Shown: positions 8,958 to 17,996, counted from the stretch's first letter. The stretch is 64,000 bases of DNA from Halomonas sp. SSL-5 (GCF_030708455.1 NZ_JAUYWF010000005.1:62001-126000); one strand, 5' to 3'. Notes: a model not told the origin generated them from the letters alone. Numbers and translations are program-made.

Positions 8958-10139
8958 TCAGGACTCGTCGATGGACGCCAGCAATTCGTTCAAGAATAGT
9001 AGACCTCGGGGGGAAGCTTGAACCCTTTGGCCATCTTCCACCAGAAGTCCTTTTTTACGTGCGCTGGCGAGACGCTCATCCAGCACCGCGTCGGGCAGGC
9101 CGGTGGTCTCGCGCCATAGCGCCATCGGCACGCCCTCGGGCAGTCGCAGCGCGTTCATGGCGAACTCCAGCGGCAGGTCGGCCTCGGCGACAGGATGCGC
9201 ATCGGCCACGAAACCGCGCGGATCACGGCGCCGACGCAGGTAGGCCTCGGGCTGGCGGCTCTTCCAGCGCCGCTCGATGCGCAAGCGGCCATCCTCGCCG
9301 GGTGCGCTCAGCTTGCCGTGGGCACCGGCACCGATGCCCAGGTAGTCGCCGAACCGCCAGTAGTTGAGATTGTGTCGCGAGCGGCGCCCGTCCCTGGCAT
9401 AGGCCGAGATCTCATAGCGATGGAAGCCCGACGCCTCGAGGCGCTCATGCCCCTGATCCTGGATCTCCCACAGCGCCTCCTCCTCGGGCAGGGCCGGCGG
9501 AAAGCGGTAGAACTCCGTATTGGGCTCCAGGGTGAGCTGATACCAGGAGAGGTGTTCCGGCCCCAGCGCCAGGGCATGCTGCAGATCCCTCAGCGCCAGT
9601 TCCGGTGTCTGGCCGGGAAGCCCGTGCATCAGGTCGACATTGAGGTTGTCGAAGCCCGCCTGGCGCGCCTCGGCGAAGGCCGCCTCGGCGTCATCACCAC
9701 TGTGGATGCGTCCCAGCGCCTCGAGCTGCGCCGCCTGGAAGCTCTGCACGCCCAGCGACAGGCGATTGATGCCCGCCTCACGATAAGCGGCGAAGCGCCC
9801 GCGCTCCAGGGTGCCGGGGTTGGCCTCGAGGGTGATCTCGATATCGCCCGCCAGCGGCAGGCGGGCGGCGACCCCGGCCAGCAGGCGGCGATAGAAGTCG
9901 GCGGAGAGCAGGCTCGGCGTGCCGCCCCCGATGAACAGGCTGACCAGCTCCCGCTCGGCGGCCAACGGCAGGTCGGCGTCGAGGTCGGCGAGCAGGGCGG
10001 CGAGATACGCCTCCTCGGGCAGGCCGGCGCCGCGGCCGACGGCGTGGGAGTTGAAATCGCAATAGGGGCACTTGCGCACGCACCAGGGCACGTGCACATA
10101 GAGGGCCAGCGGAGGGAGCGCCAGGGGGGGCAGTGCCAT
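8958..10139 (-). CDS. hemW: Radical SAM heme chaperone HemW
   Basis: HemW is a radical-SAM protein related to coproporphyrinogen dehydrogenase HemN; the family is now regarded as a heme chaperone rather than a HemN enzyme. The start MALPPLALPPLALYVHVPWC places the 4Fe-4S motif CVRKCPYC near residue 20, followed by DFNSHA and the SAM-binding FIGGGTPSLL. Length is 393 residues, close to E. coli HemW (378). The initiation codon overlaps the rdgB stop (TGATG), so the two are translationally coupled; rdgB-hemW is a conserved pair in Pseudomonas. An open frame continues upstream but is only the antisense shadow of rdgB. Confidence 0.95.
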   Translation of the reverse strand: MALPPLALPPLALYVHVPWCVRKCPYCDFNSHAVGRGAGLPEEAYLAALLADLDADLPLAAERELVSLFIGGGTPSLLSADFYRRLLAGVAARLPLAGDIEITLEANPGTLERGRFAAYREAGINRLSLGVQSFQAAQLEALGRIHSGDDAEAAFAEARQAGFDNLNVDLMHGLPGQTPELALRDLQHALALGPEHLSWYQLTLEPNTEFYRFPPALPEEEALWEIQDQGHERLEASGFHRYEISAYARDGRRSRHNLNYWRFGDYLGIGAGAHGKLSAPGEDGRLRIERRWKSRQPEAYLRRRRDPRGFVADAHPVAEADLPLEFAMNALRLPEGVPMALWRETTGLPDAVLDERLASARKKGLLVEDGQRVQASPRGLLFLNELLASIDES

Positions 10140-10753
10140 CAGTGGCTCCCGTCGGCCTGGCGGAACTGCTCGACCAGGGCCTGCAGTGCCCGGCCGCGGT
10201 GGCTCAGCCGGTTCTTCTCCGCCGCCGGCAGCTCGGCGACGCTCATGCCCTGGTCGGGCAACCAGAACAGCGGATCGTAGCCGAAGCCACCCTCGCCACG
10301 CGGATGGGCCAGGATCTCGCCCTCCCAGCTGCACTGCACGATCCGCGGCACCGGATCCTCGGGATGGCGAAGATGCACCAGCACACACCAGTAACGCGCG
10401 CTGCGGGCCCCCTCGGGCACCTCGCCCAGTGCCTCGAGCAGTCGCGCGTTGTTGCGCTCGTCGCTCTTCGGCTCGCCGGCGTAGCGCGCCGAATAGATGC
10501 CGGGGGCGCCGTCGAGGGCATCGACCTCCAGCCCGGAATCATCGGCCAGGGCCGGCAGGCCGCTGACGCGGCTGGCCTCACGCGCCTTGAGCAGGGCGTT
10601 CTCGACGAAGGTGAGGCCGGTCTCCACGACCTCGGAGACGGCGAAGTCCGACTGGGGACGAATGTGCAGGCCCAGCGGCCCCAGCAGCTGCTCGAATTCA
10701 CGCAACTTGCCGGGGTTGCCGCTGGCCAGCACCAGGCTAGCGGTGGTCGTCAT
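10139..10753 (-). CDS. rdgB: XTP/dITP diphosphatase (non-canonical purine NTP pyrophosphatase)
   Basis: RdgB hydrolyses dITP, XTP and similar deaminated purine nucleotides so they are not incorporated into nucleic acids. The protein begins MTTTASLVLASGNPGKLREF, containing the family SGNPGK motif, and continues with ADDSGLEVDAL and GIYSARYAG, the Ham1 hallmarks; SHRGRAL lies near the end. It is 204 residues, close to the E. coli length of 197. The start was set at ATG 10753 because GAGAGGAA precedes it, rather than at a TTG six codons upstream. It is downstream of the phosphotransferase-like gene and overlaps hemW by one base. Confidence 0.96.
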   Translation of the reverse strand: MTTTASLVLASGNPGKLREFEQLLGPLGLHIRPQSDFAVSEVVETGLTFVENALLKAREASRVSGLPALADDSGLEVDALDGAPGIYSARYAGEPKSDERNNARLLEALGEVPEGARSARYWCVLVHLRHPEDPVPRIVQCSWEGEILAHPRGEGGFGYDPLFWLPDQGMSVAELPAAEKNRLSHRGRALQALVEQFRQADGSH

Positions 10754-10763
10754 GGTGTTCCTC

Positions 10764-12023
10764 TCAGGCAAGCTTCACATGCTCCTCGATCAACCCCAGC
10801 AGGGTATCGGCGGCATTGTCCGCGGTGGTATCGAGATGCAACAGGTGCAGGCGCTCCTCGTCGGCGAATGGCTCGAAGCGCTGTTGCTGCTGCGCCAGCA
10901 CCGCCAGGCTCTCCTCCACGGCGACCCCCTGGCGTACAGCGCGCTTCTCGATGCGTCGCCGCAGGTTGGCATCGTCGGCCTCGAAGCTGACCAGCAGGCA
11001 GGGCAGGCCACGGGCTTCGGCCTGCTGGCGCAGGAGATCGCGCTGGATGCGGGTCAGGCAGGTCGCATCCACGCAGGCGGGGATGCCGGCATCCAGCAGA
11101 TAGCCGGCACAGGCGGCAAGCCGCCGATAGGTCGCCGCCGTGGCCGCCTCGCCGAAGATATCCACAACCCCGGAGCAGCCATCGCCCTGTGGATGGATCG
11201 AGTCGTCATCGGCCTGGGCGAGACGCTGGCGCTCGGCCTCGGAGCTGACGCGGATCGCCCCCAGTCCGGTGACCAGTCCGCGGGTGAAGCGACTCTTGCC
11301 ACTTCCCGAGACACCCACGGCGATGACCAGCGGCGGGAAGCGGAATTCGGCGATGCGTTCGGCCAGCGCCAGATAGCGGCGACATTCCGACATGCTCTCG
11401 GCCAGCAATGCCGGATGCTCCGGGTCGAGGCCCTCGGCGGGACGGCGACGCAGGGCGCGCCTGGCGGCGGTCAGGGCATGACAGGTGCCGAACAGCGACA
11501 GCAGTCGGGAGAGCTCGTAGTCACCCGAGTGGCGCAGGTAGCGATCCAGCGCCAGCCGCGTCAGCTCCGGGGTCTCGCGTCCCTCCAGGCCGACCAGCAG
11601 CGCCGCCAGGTCGCTGGCGGGATCATCGGCGAGCTCGGCTCCCGGCACGTCCAGGTCGCGCCCGATGGCGTTGACCAGCAACGGCCTGCCGGCGTGGCAC
11701 AGACGGCTGGTGGGGTGACGCAGGGCCCAGCTCGGCACCCGGCGTGCGGCACGCGCCTCGAGGATGGGCGTCAGGCGCACCAGGTCCTGCTCCAGCCAGT
11801 TCCCCAGCTGATCGAGGCGCGTGCGCTCCTCCTCATCCAGCAGGGCCGCGCGGATCGCCGCCAGTTCGGCCGTCATGATCCTGGCGAGAGGCTCGCCGGC
11901 GGCCTGGGCTTCGGCATCATGGGACGCCGCCCCGCGGTGATAGGCCACCAGGGCATCGATGAGCGATTCCAGCTCCAGACTTTCGCCATTGCCGGCCTTG
12001 TCGGCGTCCAGGGTATGACGCAT
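10764..12023 (-). CDS. COG2187-like protein: degenerate phosphotransferase region plus P-loop kinase domain
   Basis: A 419-residue soluble protein. The C-terminal half is a P-loop kinase-like ATPase with Walker A GVSGSGKS at 237-244 and an Arg-rich lid region. The middle (about 135-195, DPASDLAALLVGLEGRETPE...LDRYLRHSGDY) matches the region in COG2187 proteins that usually reads DVASDLAFLVMDL...LNRYLE..GDY. In those proteins (about 500 residues) an aminoglycoside-phosphotransferase-like N-terminal domain with an HGDLH catalytic motif comes first; here the N-terminal part is only about 130 residues and I cannot find HGDLH. The gene has a GGGAGAA ribosome site, is followed 10 bp later by rdgB, and probably forms an operon with rdgB-hemW. 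The substrate is unknown. Confidence 0.8.
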   Translation of the reverse strand: MRHTLDADKAGNGESLELESLIDALVAYHRGAASHDAEAQAAGEPLARIMTAELAAIRAALLDEEERTRLDQLGNWLEQDLVRLTPILEARAARRVPSWALRHPTSRLCHAGRPLLVNAIGRDLDVPGAELADDPASDLAALLVGLEGRETPELTRLALDRYLRHSGDYELSRLLSLFGTCHALTAARRALRRRPAEGLDPEHPALLAESMSECRRYLALAERIAEFRFPPLVIAVGVSGSGKSRFTRGLVTGLGAIRVSSEAERQRLAQADDDSIHPQGDGCSGVVDIFGEAATAATYRRLAACAGYLLDAGIPACVDATCLTRIQRDLLRQQAEARGLPCLLVSFEADDANLRRRIEKRAVRQGVAVEESLAVLAQQQQRFEPFADEERLHLLHLDTTADNAADTLLGLIEEHVKLA

Positions 12024-12055
12024 GGCGGTTCTCCCGATGGTGATTCGATAAGGCG

Positions 12056-13348
12056 TCAGTCCTGACGCTGCATGACCACGAAGGCCTTCTCGGCGGCATC
12101 CAGGGTGAACTGGATATCCTCCGGCGTATGGGCGCTGGACATGAAGCCCGCCTCATAGGCCGAGGGCGCCAGATAGACGCCCTCGTCGAGCATCGCCGAA
12201 AAGAAGCGACGGAAGGCGTCGCTGTCGCAGGCGGTGGCCTGGGCGAAGTTGTCGATCCGGCTCTGGCCGGTGAAGAAGAGGCCGAACATGCCGCCGACAC
12301 GCTGGGTGATCATCTCCACGCCGGCCGCATCGGCACGCTCCTGGAGGCCGTGGCAGAGGGTCTCGACCCGCTGGGCCAGGGCATCGTGGAAACCCGGCTC
12401 GCGCAGCTTGGTCAGCAGGGCGATGCCCGCGGCCATGGCCAGCGGATTGCCGGAGAGGGTGCCCGCCTGGTAGATGGGGCCCAGCGGCGAGATGTTGGAC
12501 ATGATCGTCTCGCTGCCGCCGAAGGCACCCACCGGCATGCCGCCGCCGACGATCTTGCCCAGGCAGGTGAGGTCGGGGCGCACGCCATAGTGGGCCTGGG
12601 CGCCGCCCATGGCCACGCGGAAGCCGGTCATCACCTCGTCGAAGATCAGCACGCTGTCGTGGGCGTCGCAGACCCGGCGCAGGCTCTGCAGGAAGCCGGG
12701 CTGGGGCGGAATGCAGTTCATGTTACCGGCCACCGGCTCGACGATGATGCAGGCGACCTGGTCGCCGATCTCCTCGAAGCACTGCTCCACGGCGTCGATA
12801 TCGTTGTAGGGCAGGGTGATGGTGTGCTCGGCCAGGGAGGCCGGCACCCCGGGAGAGCTCGGCTCACCGTGGGTCAGCGCCCCCGAGCCCGCCTTGACCA
12901 GCAGCGAGTCGGAGTGGCCGTGGTAGTTGCCCTCGAACTTGACGATCTTGTCGCGCCCGGTGACGCCGCGCGCCAGGCGGATCGCCGACATGGTGGCCTC
13001 GGTGCCGGAGTTGACCATGCGCACCATCTCGATGGAGGGGATCATCTCGCAGATCAGGTCCGCCATGGTAGTCTCGATGGCGGTGGGGGTACCGAAGGAG
13101 AGGCCGTTGTCGAGCCGGCCACGCACCGCCCCCAGCACGTCGGGATCGGCATGGCCGGTGATCATCGGCCCCCAGGAGCCCACGTAGTCCACGTAGCGCT
13201 TGCCTTCCACATCGAACAGGTAGGCTCCCCGGGCGCGTTCCATGAATACCGGCGGACGCTGCAGCCCCTTGAAGGCGCGCACCGGGGAGTTGACCCCACC
13301 GGGGATATGCCGGCAGGCCTGAGCGAAGAGCTGGGCGGAGGTCGTCAT
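12056..13348 (-). CDS. hemL: Glutamate-1-semialdehyde 2,1-aminomutase
   Basis: HemL converts glutamate-1-semialdehyde to 5-aminolevulinate, the first committed tetrapyrrole precursor. The 430-residue PLP enzyme starts [21 protein letters not shown] and has [26 protein letters not shown], the cofactor motif DEVMTGFR, and the PLP lysine in [17 protein letters not shown]. The start at 13348 fits the E. coli N-terminus; an upstream in-frame extension has no homology. hemJ and hemW on the same strand are also heme-related. In Pseudomonas thiE lies between thiD and hemL; here those two are direct neighbours. Confidence 0.97.
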   Translation of the reverse strand: MTTSAQLFAQACRHIPGGVNSPVRAFKGLQRPPVFMERARGAYLFDVEGKRYVDYVGSWGPMITGHADPDVLGAVRGRLDNGLSFGTPTAIETTMADLICEMIPSIEMVRMVNSGTEATMSAIRLARGVTGRDKIVKFEGNYHGHSDSLLVKAGSGALTHGEPSSPGVPASLAEHTITLPYNDIDAVEQCFEEIGDQVACIIVEPVAGNMNCIPPQPGFLQSLRRVCDAHDSVLIFDEVMTGFRVAMGGAQAHYGVRPDLTCLGKIVGGGMPVGAFGGSETIMSNISPLGPIYQAGTLSGNPLAMAAGIALLTKLREPGFHDALAQRVETLCHGLQERADAAGVEMITQRVGGMFGLFFTGQSRIDNFAQATACDSDAFRRFFSAMLDEGVYLAPSAYEAGFMSSAHTPEDIQFTLDAAEKAFVVMQRQD

Positions 13349-13444
13349 GTCGTGTCGTGTCCTCGAGGCTGTGGATAGTTCTCTGGATAAGCTATTGCTT
13401 TCTTCCATTCTCGATGCTCCGGCCGCCAAAGGCCATACCCCCTC

Positions 13445-14290
13445 TCAGTGAGAAGCGGGCGCTCCAGGCGTCGGCACCGTCGGCAGTCGCCAGAGGCGCC
13501 GCGGCAGCGCCTGGCCCTCGCCGGGTCGCCAGCCATGGGCCAGGGCATCCCAGGTGAACGCCTGGGCCTGCTCGCAGGCCGCCACCAGCGACTCGCCGAC
13601 GGCCAGCCGCGTCGCCAGGAAGGCCGCCATGGTACAGCCCGAGCCGTGGAAACACCCCACCAGCCGCGGCCAGCTCCACTGCCGGCTCTGGTCCGGGGTA
13701 TGCAGCGTATGCGACACTCGTGCCTCCGGTGTACCCGGCGCCGGATCATCGGTGCCGGTCACCAGCACCGCCTGACAGCCCAGGTGCATCAGCGCCACGG
13801 CCCGTTCGGTATCCTGCAGAAGGCCGGGGGACAGCCGCGCCAGTTCTCCGCGATTGGGGGTGAGGATATCCACCCGAGGCAGCAGCCGCGCGCGGTAGGC
13901 GTCGACCAGCTCGGTTGTGGATAACTCACTCCCGCCGCCGGCGCGCAGCACCGGATCGGCCACCACCGGCACCCCGGGGAAGCGCTCGAGGATATCGGTG
14001 ACGGCATCCAGGGTCGCCAGGTCGGGCACCAGGCCGATCTTGATCGCCGCCACCTCGAACGCGTCGAGGGCGGCGACACTTTCGCGCATGATCGCCGGAT
14101 CGGCGGGCATCACCCTCGAGACATCGGTGCAGGACTGCACGGTCAGGGCGGTGGGAACGGTGAGCGCCCAGCCCCCCCCGGCGGCTACCGCCTCGGCGTC
14201 GGCCACCAGGCCGGCACCACCGGTGGGATCGTGCCCGGCCAGCACCAGCACGACCGGCAGATGGGGGTCATGGTTATCGATGGGCGCCAT
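13445..14290 (-). CDS. thiD: Hydroxymethylpyrimidine kinase / phosphomethylpyrimidine kinase
   Basis: ThiD phosphorylates HMP and HMP-P in thiamine pyrophosphate synthesis. From MAPIDNHDPHLPVVLVLAGH the 281-residue protein shows the ribokinase-family ThiD motifs: AGHDPTGGAGLVAD near the start, VADPVLRAGGG, LTPNRGELARL, and the anion-hole motif CFHGSGCT, where most homologues have GTGCT. The initiation codon overlaps the hemJ stop (TGATG). A perfect DnaA box lies inside the gene at 13916-13924. No thiE is present between this gene and hemL, unlike Pseudomonas. I see no TPP riboswitch in the 96-bp gap to hemL or before the upstream gene. Confidence 0.9.
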   Translation of the reverse strand: MAPIDNHDPHLPVVLVLAGHDPTGGAGLVADAEAVAAGGGWALTVPTALTVQSCTDVSRVMPADPAIMRESVAALDAFEVAAIKIGLVPDLATLDAVTDILERFPGVPVVADPVLRAGGGSELSTTELVDAYRARLLPRVDILTPNRGELARLSPGLLQDTERAVALMHLGCQAVLVTGTDDPAPGTPEARVSHTLHTPDQSRQWSWPRLVGCFHGSGCTMAAFLATRLAVGESLVAACEQAQAFTWDALAHGWRPGEGQALPRRLWRLPTVPTPGAPASH

Positions 14291-14721
14291 CAGAACGGCT
14301 TGAGCACGGCGAGGAAGATGATGATCAGCAGGGCAATCACCGGCAACTCGTTGAACCAGCGGAAGAACACGTGGCCACGCTTGCAGCGCGCCTCGGCGAA
14401 CTGCTTCAGGTAGATCAGGCAGACGTGGTGATAGCCCACCAGCAGCGCTACCAACAGCAGCTTGACATGCATCCAGCCCTGGGTCAGCCAGCCGGGATTG
14501 AGCACCAGCATGACGCCGCCGAAGAGCAGCACGGCGATCATGGAGGGGGTCATGATGCCGCGATAGAGCTTGCGCTCCATGACCAGGAAGTGATCGATCG
14601 CCTGCTGCTCGCCGCGGTCGCGCGCCATGGCGTGATAGACGTAGAGCCGCGGCAGGTAGAAGAGGGCGGCGAACCAGGTGACCATGGCGATCAGGTGCAG
14701 CGCCTTGAACCACAGGGTCAT
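14290..14721 (-). CDS. hemJ: Protoporphyrinogen oxidase HemJ (UPF0093 membrane protein)
   Basis: HemJ oxidises protoporphyrinogen IX to protoporphyrin IX in bacteria lacking HemG or HemY. The 143-residue protein has four predicted membrane helices and the family pattern: an N-terminal KALHLIAMVTWFAALFYLPRL, a conserved MERKLYRGIMTPSM, the segment WMHVKLLLVALLVGYHH, and a C-terminal FRWFNELPVIALLIIIFLA. A GGAG site precedes ATG 14721. It overlaps thiD by one base and lies two genes upstream of hemL, so two steps of heme synthesis cluster here. Confidence 0.9.
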   Translation of the reverse strand: MTLWFKALHLIAMVTWFAALFYLPRLYVYHAMARDRGEQQAIDHFLVMERKLYRGIMTPSMIAVLLFGGVMLVLNPGWLTQGWMHVKLLLVALLVGYHHVCLIYLKQFAEARCKRGHVFFRWFNELPVIALLIIIFLAVLKPF

Positions 14722-14759
14722 GGGAGCTCCTTGCGGGGGTAGGGGAAAGTGGGGCGGCG

Positions 14760-16643
14760 TCAGTCGTCGACGCGGTAGAAGCGCTCGATGGCGCCGCGGG
14801 TGATGATACCGGAAATCCGCTTCTGCTTCGGCCGATGGCCGTGCTCCACGTAGAGGGCATCGAGCATCGAGTCGTTGAGCTTGTTGAAGGCCTCGGAGAG
14901 GGTGGCCTGCAGCTCGATGGGGGCCAGTTCCAGGCGCACGCCGGGAATCTCCAGCAGGTCCACCTCTGGCGGCTCCTCCTTCTCCCTGACCTTCTCCTTG
15001 ATCTTCCGGCGCTTCTTCGCCGGCTTCTCCTCGCCGATGGCCTCCGTCGCCGCCTGCTCGGCGGGCGCTTGCACCTCGCCCTCCTCGACGGCGCGCTTCT
15101 CCTCCTCCGCGGCCTGCTCGGTGAGCCAACGGGCCAGGTCGGCGGCCTTGAGCGCCAGCACCGGCTTGTCGTCGCTGGAGCGCTCGATCAGGATCCACAC
15201 CGGTTCCGATTCCAGCAGCCCGCGCGCCTTCTCGCGGGTCACCATGCGCTGGGTACGCACCAGTCGACGCTCCATTACCGCCGGCACCGAGACCCGTGAG
15301 AGCGCCTGCATCAGCGGCTGCTGCAGGGGATGCAGTCCCTGGCGCGTGACGCTGAGGAAGAAGCCACCACAGCGACACAGCTGACGCGCGGTCAGGCAGG
15401 AAACCACCACCGCCAGCATGCCGGGCAGGATGATATTCGGGTTGTGGGTCAGCTCGAGCAGCGCCATCAGCGCCGCCAGCGGCGCCTGCAGTACCGCGCC
15501 CATCATCGCCGCCATGCCGAGCATGGCGTAGAGCGTCGGGTCGGAGGCCTCGATGGGCAGCAGCCACTGGCCGGCCATGCCACACAGCGCACCGGCCGCG
15601 CCGCCGACCACCAGCACCGGGCCGATGATGCTCACCGGAATCCCGCAGGCCACGGTGCCGGCGGTGAGCAGCAGCTTGCCGATGGCCACGGCGAGCAGCA
15701 CGTCCATCGCCACCGAGCCGCTGAGGGTGGCCTGGAGGGTGTCGTAGCCCATGCCCTGCACCTGGGGATACCACCAGGCCACGGCGGCCACGGCGCCGCC
15801 GGCCATCAGGAAGCGCAGCGCCATGGGCAGGCGTTCCAGGCGCGGTCCCAGCCGCGAGACCCTGACGAACAGGCCGGCCAGCAGGCCGATCACCAGGGCA
15901 CTGACGATGATCCAGGGCAGGTCGAGCAGGGAATTGAGATGCAGGTCGGGCACACCGATGGCAGGGTCGGGACCATAGACCAGCTGGGCCACCACCGCGC
16001 CCATGGTGGAGGCCAGGATCACCGGCATGAAGCCGATGATGGTGTACTCCATCATCACCACTTCCATGGCGAAGATGACCCCGGCGATGGGCGTGTTGAA
16101 GGAGGCGGCGATGCCCGCCGCGGTGCCACAGGCGACCAGTACCCGCAGGCTGTTGTGGGGCAGGCGCAGACGCTGGCCCAGGCCGCTGGAGGCGGCAGCC
16201 CCCAGGTGAATGGCCGGCCCCTCGCGGCCGGCGGAGAGCCCCCCCAGCACCGAGATCAGGCCCACCACCCACTGGGTCAGCCAGTTGCGCAGCGGGAAAC
16301 GTCCCTGGTGATAGGCCAGGCGGTCGATCACGTGCACCACCCCGACCTGGCGGCCGACCTGGGGGGTGAACCACATCCACAGGCCGATCAGCAGCGCCGC
16401 ACCCAGCGGCATCAGGCTGCGCAGCGCCGGCGACATGGATTCGAATGCCTCGGGACTGTCGGTGGGAAACAGCCACAGCCCGCCCAGCTCCAGCAGGCTG
16501 CGGAACCCCACCATCAGGATACCGGTCAGAATCCCTGCCACGACGCCCAGAACGCAGAGTTGCGGCAGGGCATCCACATTGGCAAGCTGTTGTCGAAAGC
16601 GCTCCAGTCCTTGACCGGCATCGAGGCGAGGCAAACGCGGCAC
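14760..16643 (-). CDS. CLC-family chloride channel/transporter with C-terminal CBS-like region
   Basis: Polytopic CLC protein of 627 residues. Residues about 30-440 carry the CLC fold, with GREGPAIHLGA (139-149) containing the gating glutamate Glu141, and GIPVSIIGPVLVVGGAAGAL in place of the usual GxFxP motif. The first CLC signature (GSGIP) is not conserved; TPQVGRQVGV stands there. The soluble C-terminus (about 465-627) looks like a CBS pair split by a charged low-complexity insert (about 520-560, rich in EEK, PAKKRRK and KEK). A CLC protein fits a halophile that must manage chloride, but whether it is a channel or a Cl-/H+ antiporter cannot be told. It is upstream of hemJ, 38 bp apart. Confidence 0.88.
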   Translation of the reverse strand: MPRLPRLDAGQGLERFRQQLANVDALPQLCVLGVVAGILTGILMVGFRSLLELGGLWLFPTDSPEAFESMSPALRSLMPLGAALLIGLWMWFTPQVGRQVGVVHVIDRLAYHQGRFPLRNWLTQWVVGLISVLGGLSAGREGPAIHLGAAASSGLGQRLRLPHNSLRVLVACGTAAGIAASFNTPIAGVIFAMEVVMMEYTIIGFMPVILASTMGAVVAQLVYGPDPAIGVPDLHLNSLLDLPWIIVSALVIGLLAGLFVRVSRLGPRLERLPMALRFLMAGGAVAAVAWWYPQVQGMGYDTLQATLSGSVAMDVLLAVAIGKLLLTAGTVACGIPVSIIGPVLVVGGAAGALCGMAGQWLLPIEASDPTLYAMLGMAAMMGAVLQAPLAALMALLELTHNPNIILPGMLAVVVSCLTARQLCRCGGFFLSVTRQGLHPLQQPLMQALSRVSVPAVMERRLVRTQRMVTREKARGLLESEPVWILIERSSDDKPVLALKAADLARWLTEQAAEEEKRAVEEGEVQAPAEQAATEAIGEEKPAKKRRKIKEKVREKEEPPEVDLLEIPGVRLELAPIELQATLSEAFNKLNDSMLDALYVEHGHRPKQKRISGIITRGAIERFYRVDD

Positions 16644-16771
16644 GTCGCGGTTTCCTTTACGACTGAGTGACGACCCTTCCGGTCCTTCACCTGTGTATCA
16701 TATTCCCGCAGGGCGATGACAGCCCGGCGCTTTCGGGGCGTCCTCCCTTTTCGTCAATCAAGGAGTCTCTC

Positions 16772-17806
16772 GTGATCAAGGTCGGAATCGTCGGCGGCAC
16801 CGGGTACACCGGCGTCGAACTGCTCAGGCTGCTGGCCCAGCATCCCGAAGTGGAGGTCGAGGCGATCACCTCGCGCTCCGAGGCGGGCATGGGTGTCGCC
16901 GAGATGTACCCCAACCTGCGCGGCCACTATGACGACCTGGCGTTCAGCGAACCGGATGCCGACCGCCTGGGCGCCTGCGATGCGGTGTTCTTCGCCACCC
17001 CCCACGGCGTGGCCCACGCCCTCGCCGGCGAGCTGCTCGAGCGCGGCACCCGAGTCATCGACCTCTCCGCCGACTTCCGGCTGCGAGATGCCGCGGAGTG
17101 GGCCGAATGGTACGGCCAGCCCCACGGCGCTCCCGAGCTGCTCGACGAAGCCGTCTACGGCCTGCCGGAGGTCAACCGCGAGCGGATCCGCCAGGCACGC
17201 CTGATCGCCGTGCCCGGCTGCTATCCCACCGCCGTCCAGCTCGGCCTCTTGCCGCTGCTCGAGGCGGGCCTGATCGATGCCGAGCATGTCATCGCCGACT
17301 GCAAGTCGGGGGTCACCGGTGCCGGCCGGGGCGCCAAGGTGCCCTCGCTGCTGGCCGAGGCCAGCGAATCCATGAAGGCCTACGGCGCGAGCGGCCACCG
17401 CCACCTGCCGGAGATTCGCCAGGGCCTGGGCGATGCCGCCAGCCGTTCCGTCGGCCTGACCTTCGTGCCCCACCTGACGCCGATGATCCGGGGCATCCAC
17501 GCCACCCTCTATGGCCGCCTCACCGGCGATCCCGGCGATCTTCAGGCGCTGTTCGAGACACGCTTCGCCGGCGAGCCCTTCGTCGACGTCATGCCCCCCG
17601 GCAGTCACCCCGAGACCCGCAGCGTCAAGGGTGCCAACCTCTGCCGGCTCGCCGTGCACCGGCCCGGCGACGGCGATACCGTGGTGGTGCTCTCGGTGAT
17701 CGATAACCTGGTCAAGGGGGCTTCGGGCCAGGCGATCCACAACCTCAACCTGATGTTCGGCTTCGACGAGAACGCCGGGCTCGCCGCCCCCGCGATGATG
17801 CCCTGA
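16772..17806 (+). CDS. argC: N-acetyl-gamma-glutamyl-phosphate reductase
   Basis: ArgC reduces N-acetylglutamyl phosphate to the semialdehyde, the third step of arginine synthesis. The protein starts at GTG 16772 ([21 protein letters not shown]) with an AAGGAG site seven bases upstream; NAD(P)-binding GGTGYTG is followed by the catalytic cysteine in [11 protein letters not shown] and the conserved HRHLPEI. At 344 residues it is the normal long-form length. An in-frame extension of 35 codons to 16667 exists but has no homology. argC next to erpA is also found in pseudomonads. Confidence 0.96.
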   Translation: MIKVGIVGGTGYTGVELLRLLAQHPEVEVEAITSRSEAGMGVAEMYPNLRGHYDDLAFSEPDADRLGACDAVFFATPHGVAHALAGELLERGTRVIDLSADFRLRDAAEWAEWYGQPHGAPELLDEAVYGLPEVNRERIRQARLIAVPGCYPTAVQLGLLPLLEAGLIDAEHVIADCKSGVTGAGRGAKVPSLLAEASESMKAYGASGHRHLPEIRQGLGDAASRSVGLTFVPHLTPMIRGIHATLYGRLTGDPGDLQALFETRFAGEPFVDVMPPGSHPETRSVKGANLCRLAVHRPGDGDTVVVLSVIDNLVKGASGQAIHNLNLMFGFDENAGLAAPAMMP

Positions 17807-17820
17807 GCCGGTTGAGGGCG

Positions 17821-17996
17821 CCAAGGGGAGGTCGCTGAGGAGGTCCTACGCCAGGGGTGAGGAGCACTGCTCCGAACGGGCTGGCCATGGATGGCAAGCA
17901 CCGGTCCTGCAAGCGAAGCGGGACGCGAGAGCGAAGCAGGGCGTCGGTAGCGTACAGGGAAGTATTCACAGCGCCTCCTCGTAGACCTCCCCTTGG
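17821..17996. repeat. 176-bp palindromic intergenic element between argC and erpA
   Basis: The ends are inverted repeats: ccaaggggaggtc at 17821-17833 and its exact complement at 17984-17996, extended inward after a 3-bp mismatch by gaggagg/cctcctc. The interior has no convincing gene, though short open frames pass through it. The whole would fold into a long stem in RNA or extrude as a cruciform. The interior text near 17948-17970 (gtacagggaagtattcac) reminds me of dispersed intergenic repeats in Halomonadaceae and other gammaproteobacteria, but this is recollection. There is one copy in the window. Confidence 0.7.

Noticed and set aside
13349..13444. TPP riboswitch near thiD
   Set aside because: The 96-bp interval is downstream of thiD on its strand, and no conserved CUGAGA/ACCUGAUC-type core is visible upstream either.
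14291..16476. Large minus-strand open frame spanning the CLC and hemJ genes
   Set aside because: It reads the CLC gene in a wrong frame (Arg/Gly/Pro/His-rich) before joining the true hemJ frame; hemJ starts at 14721.
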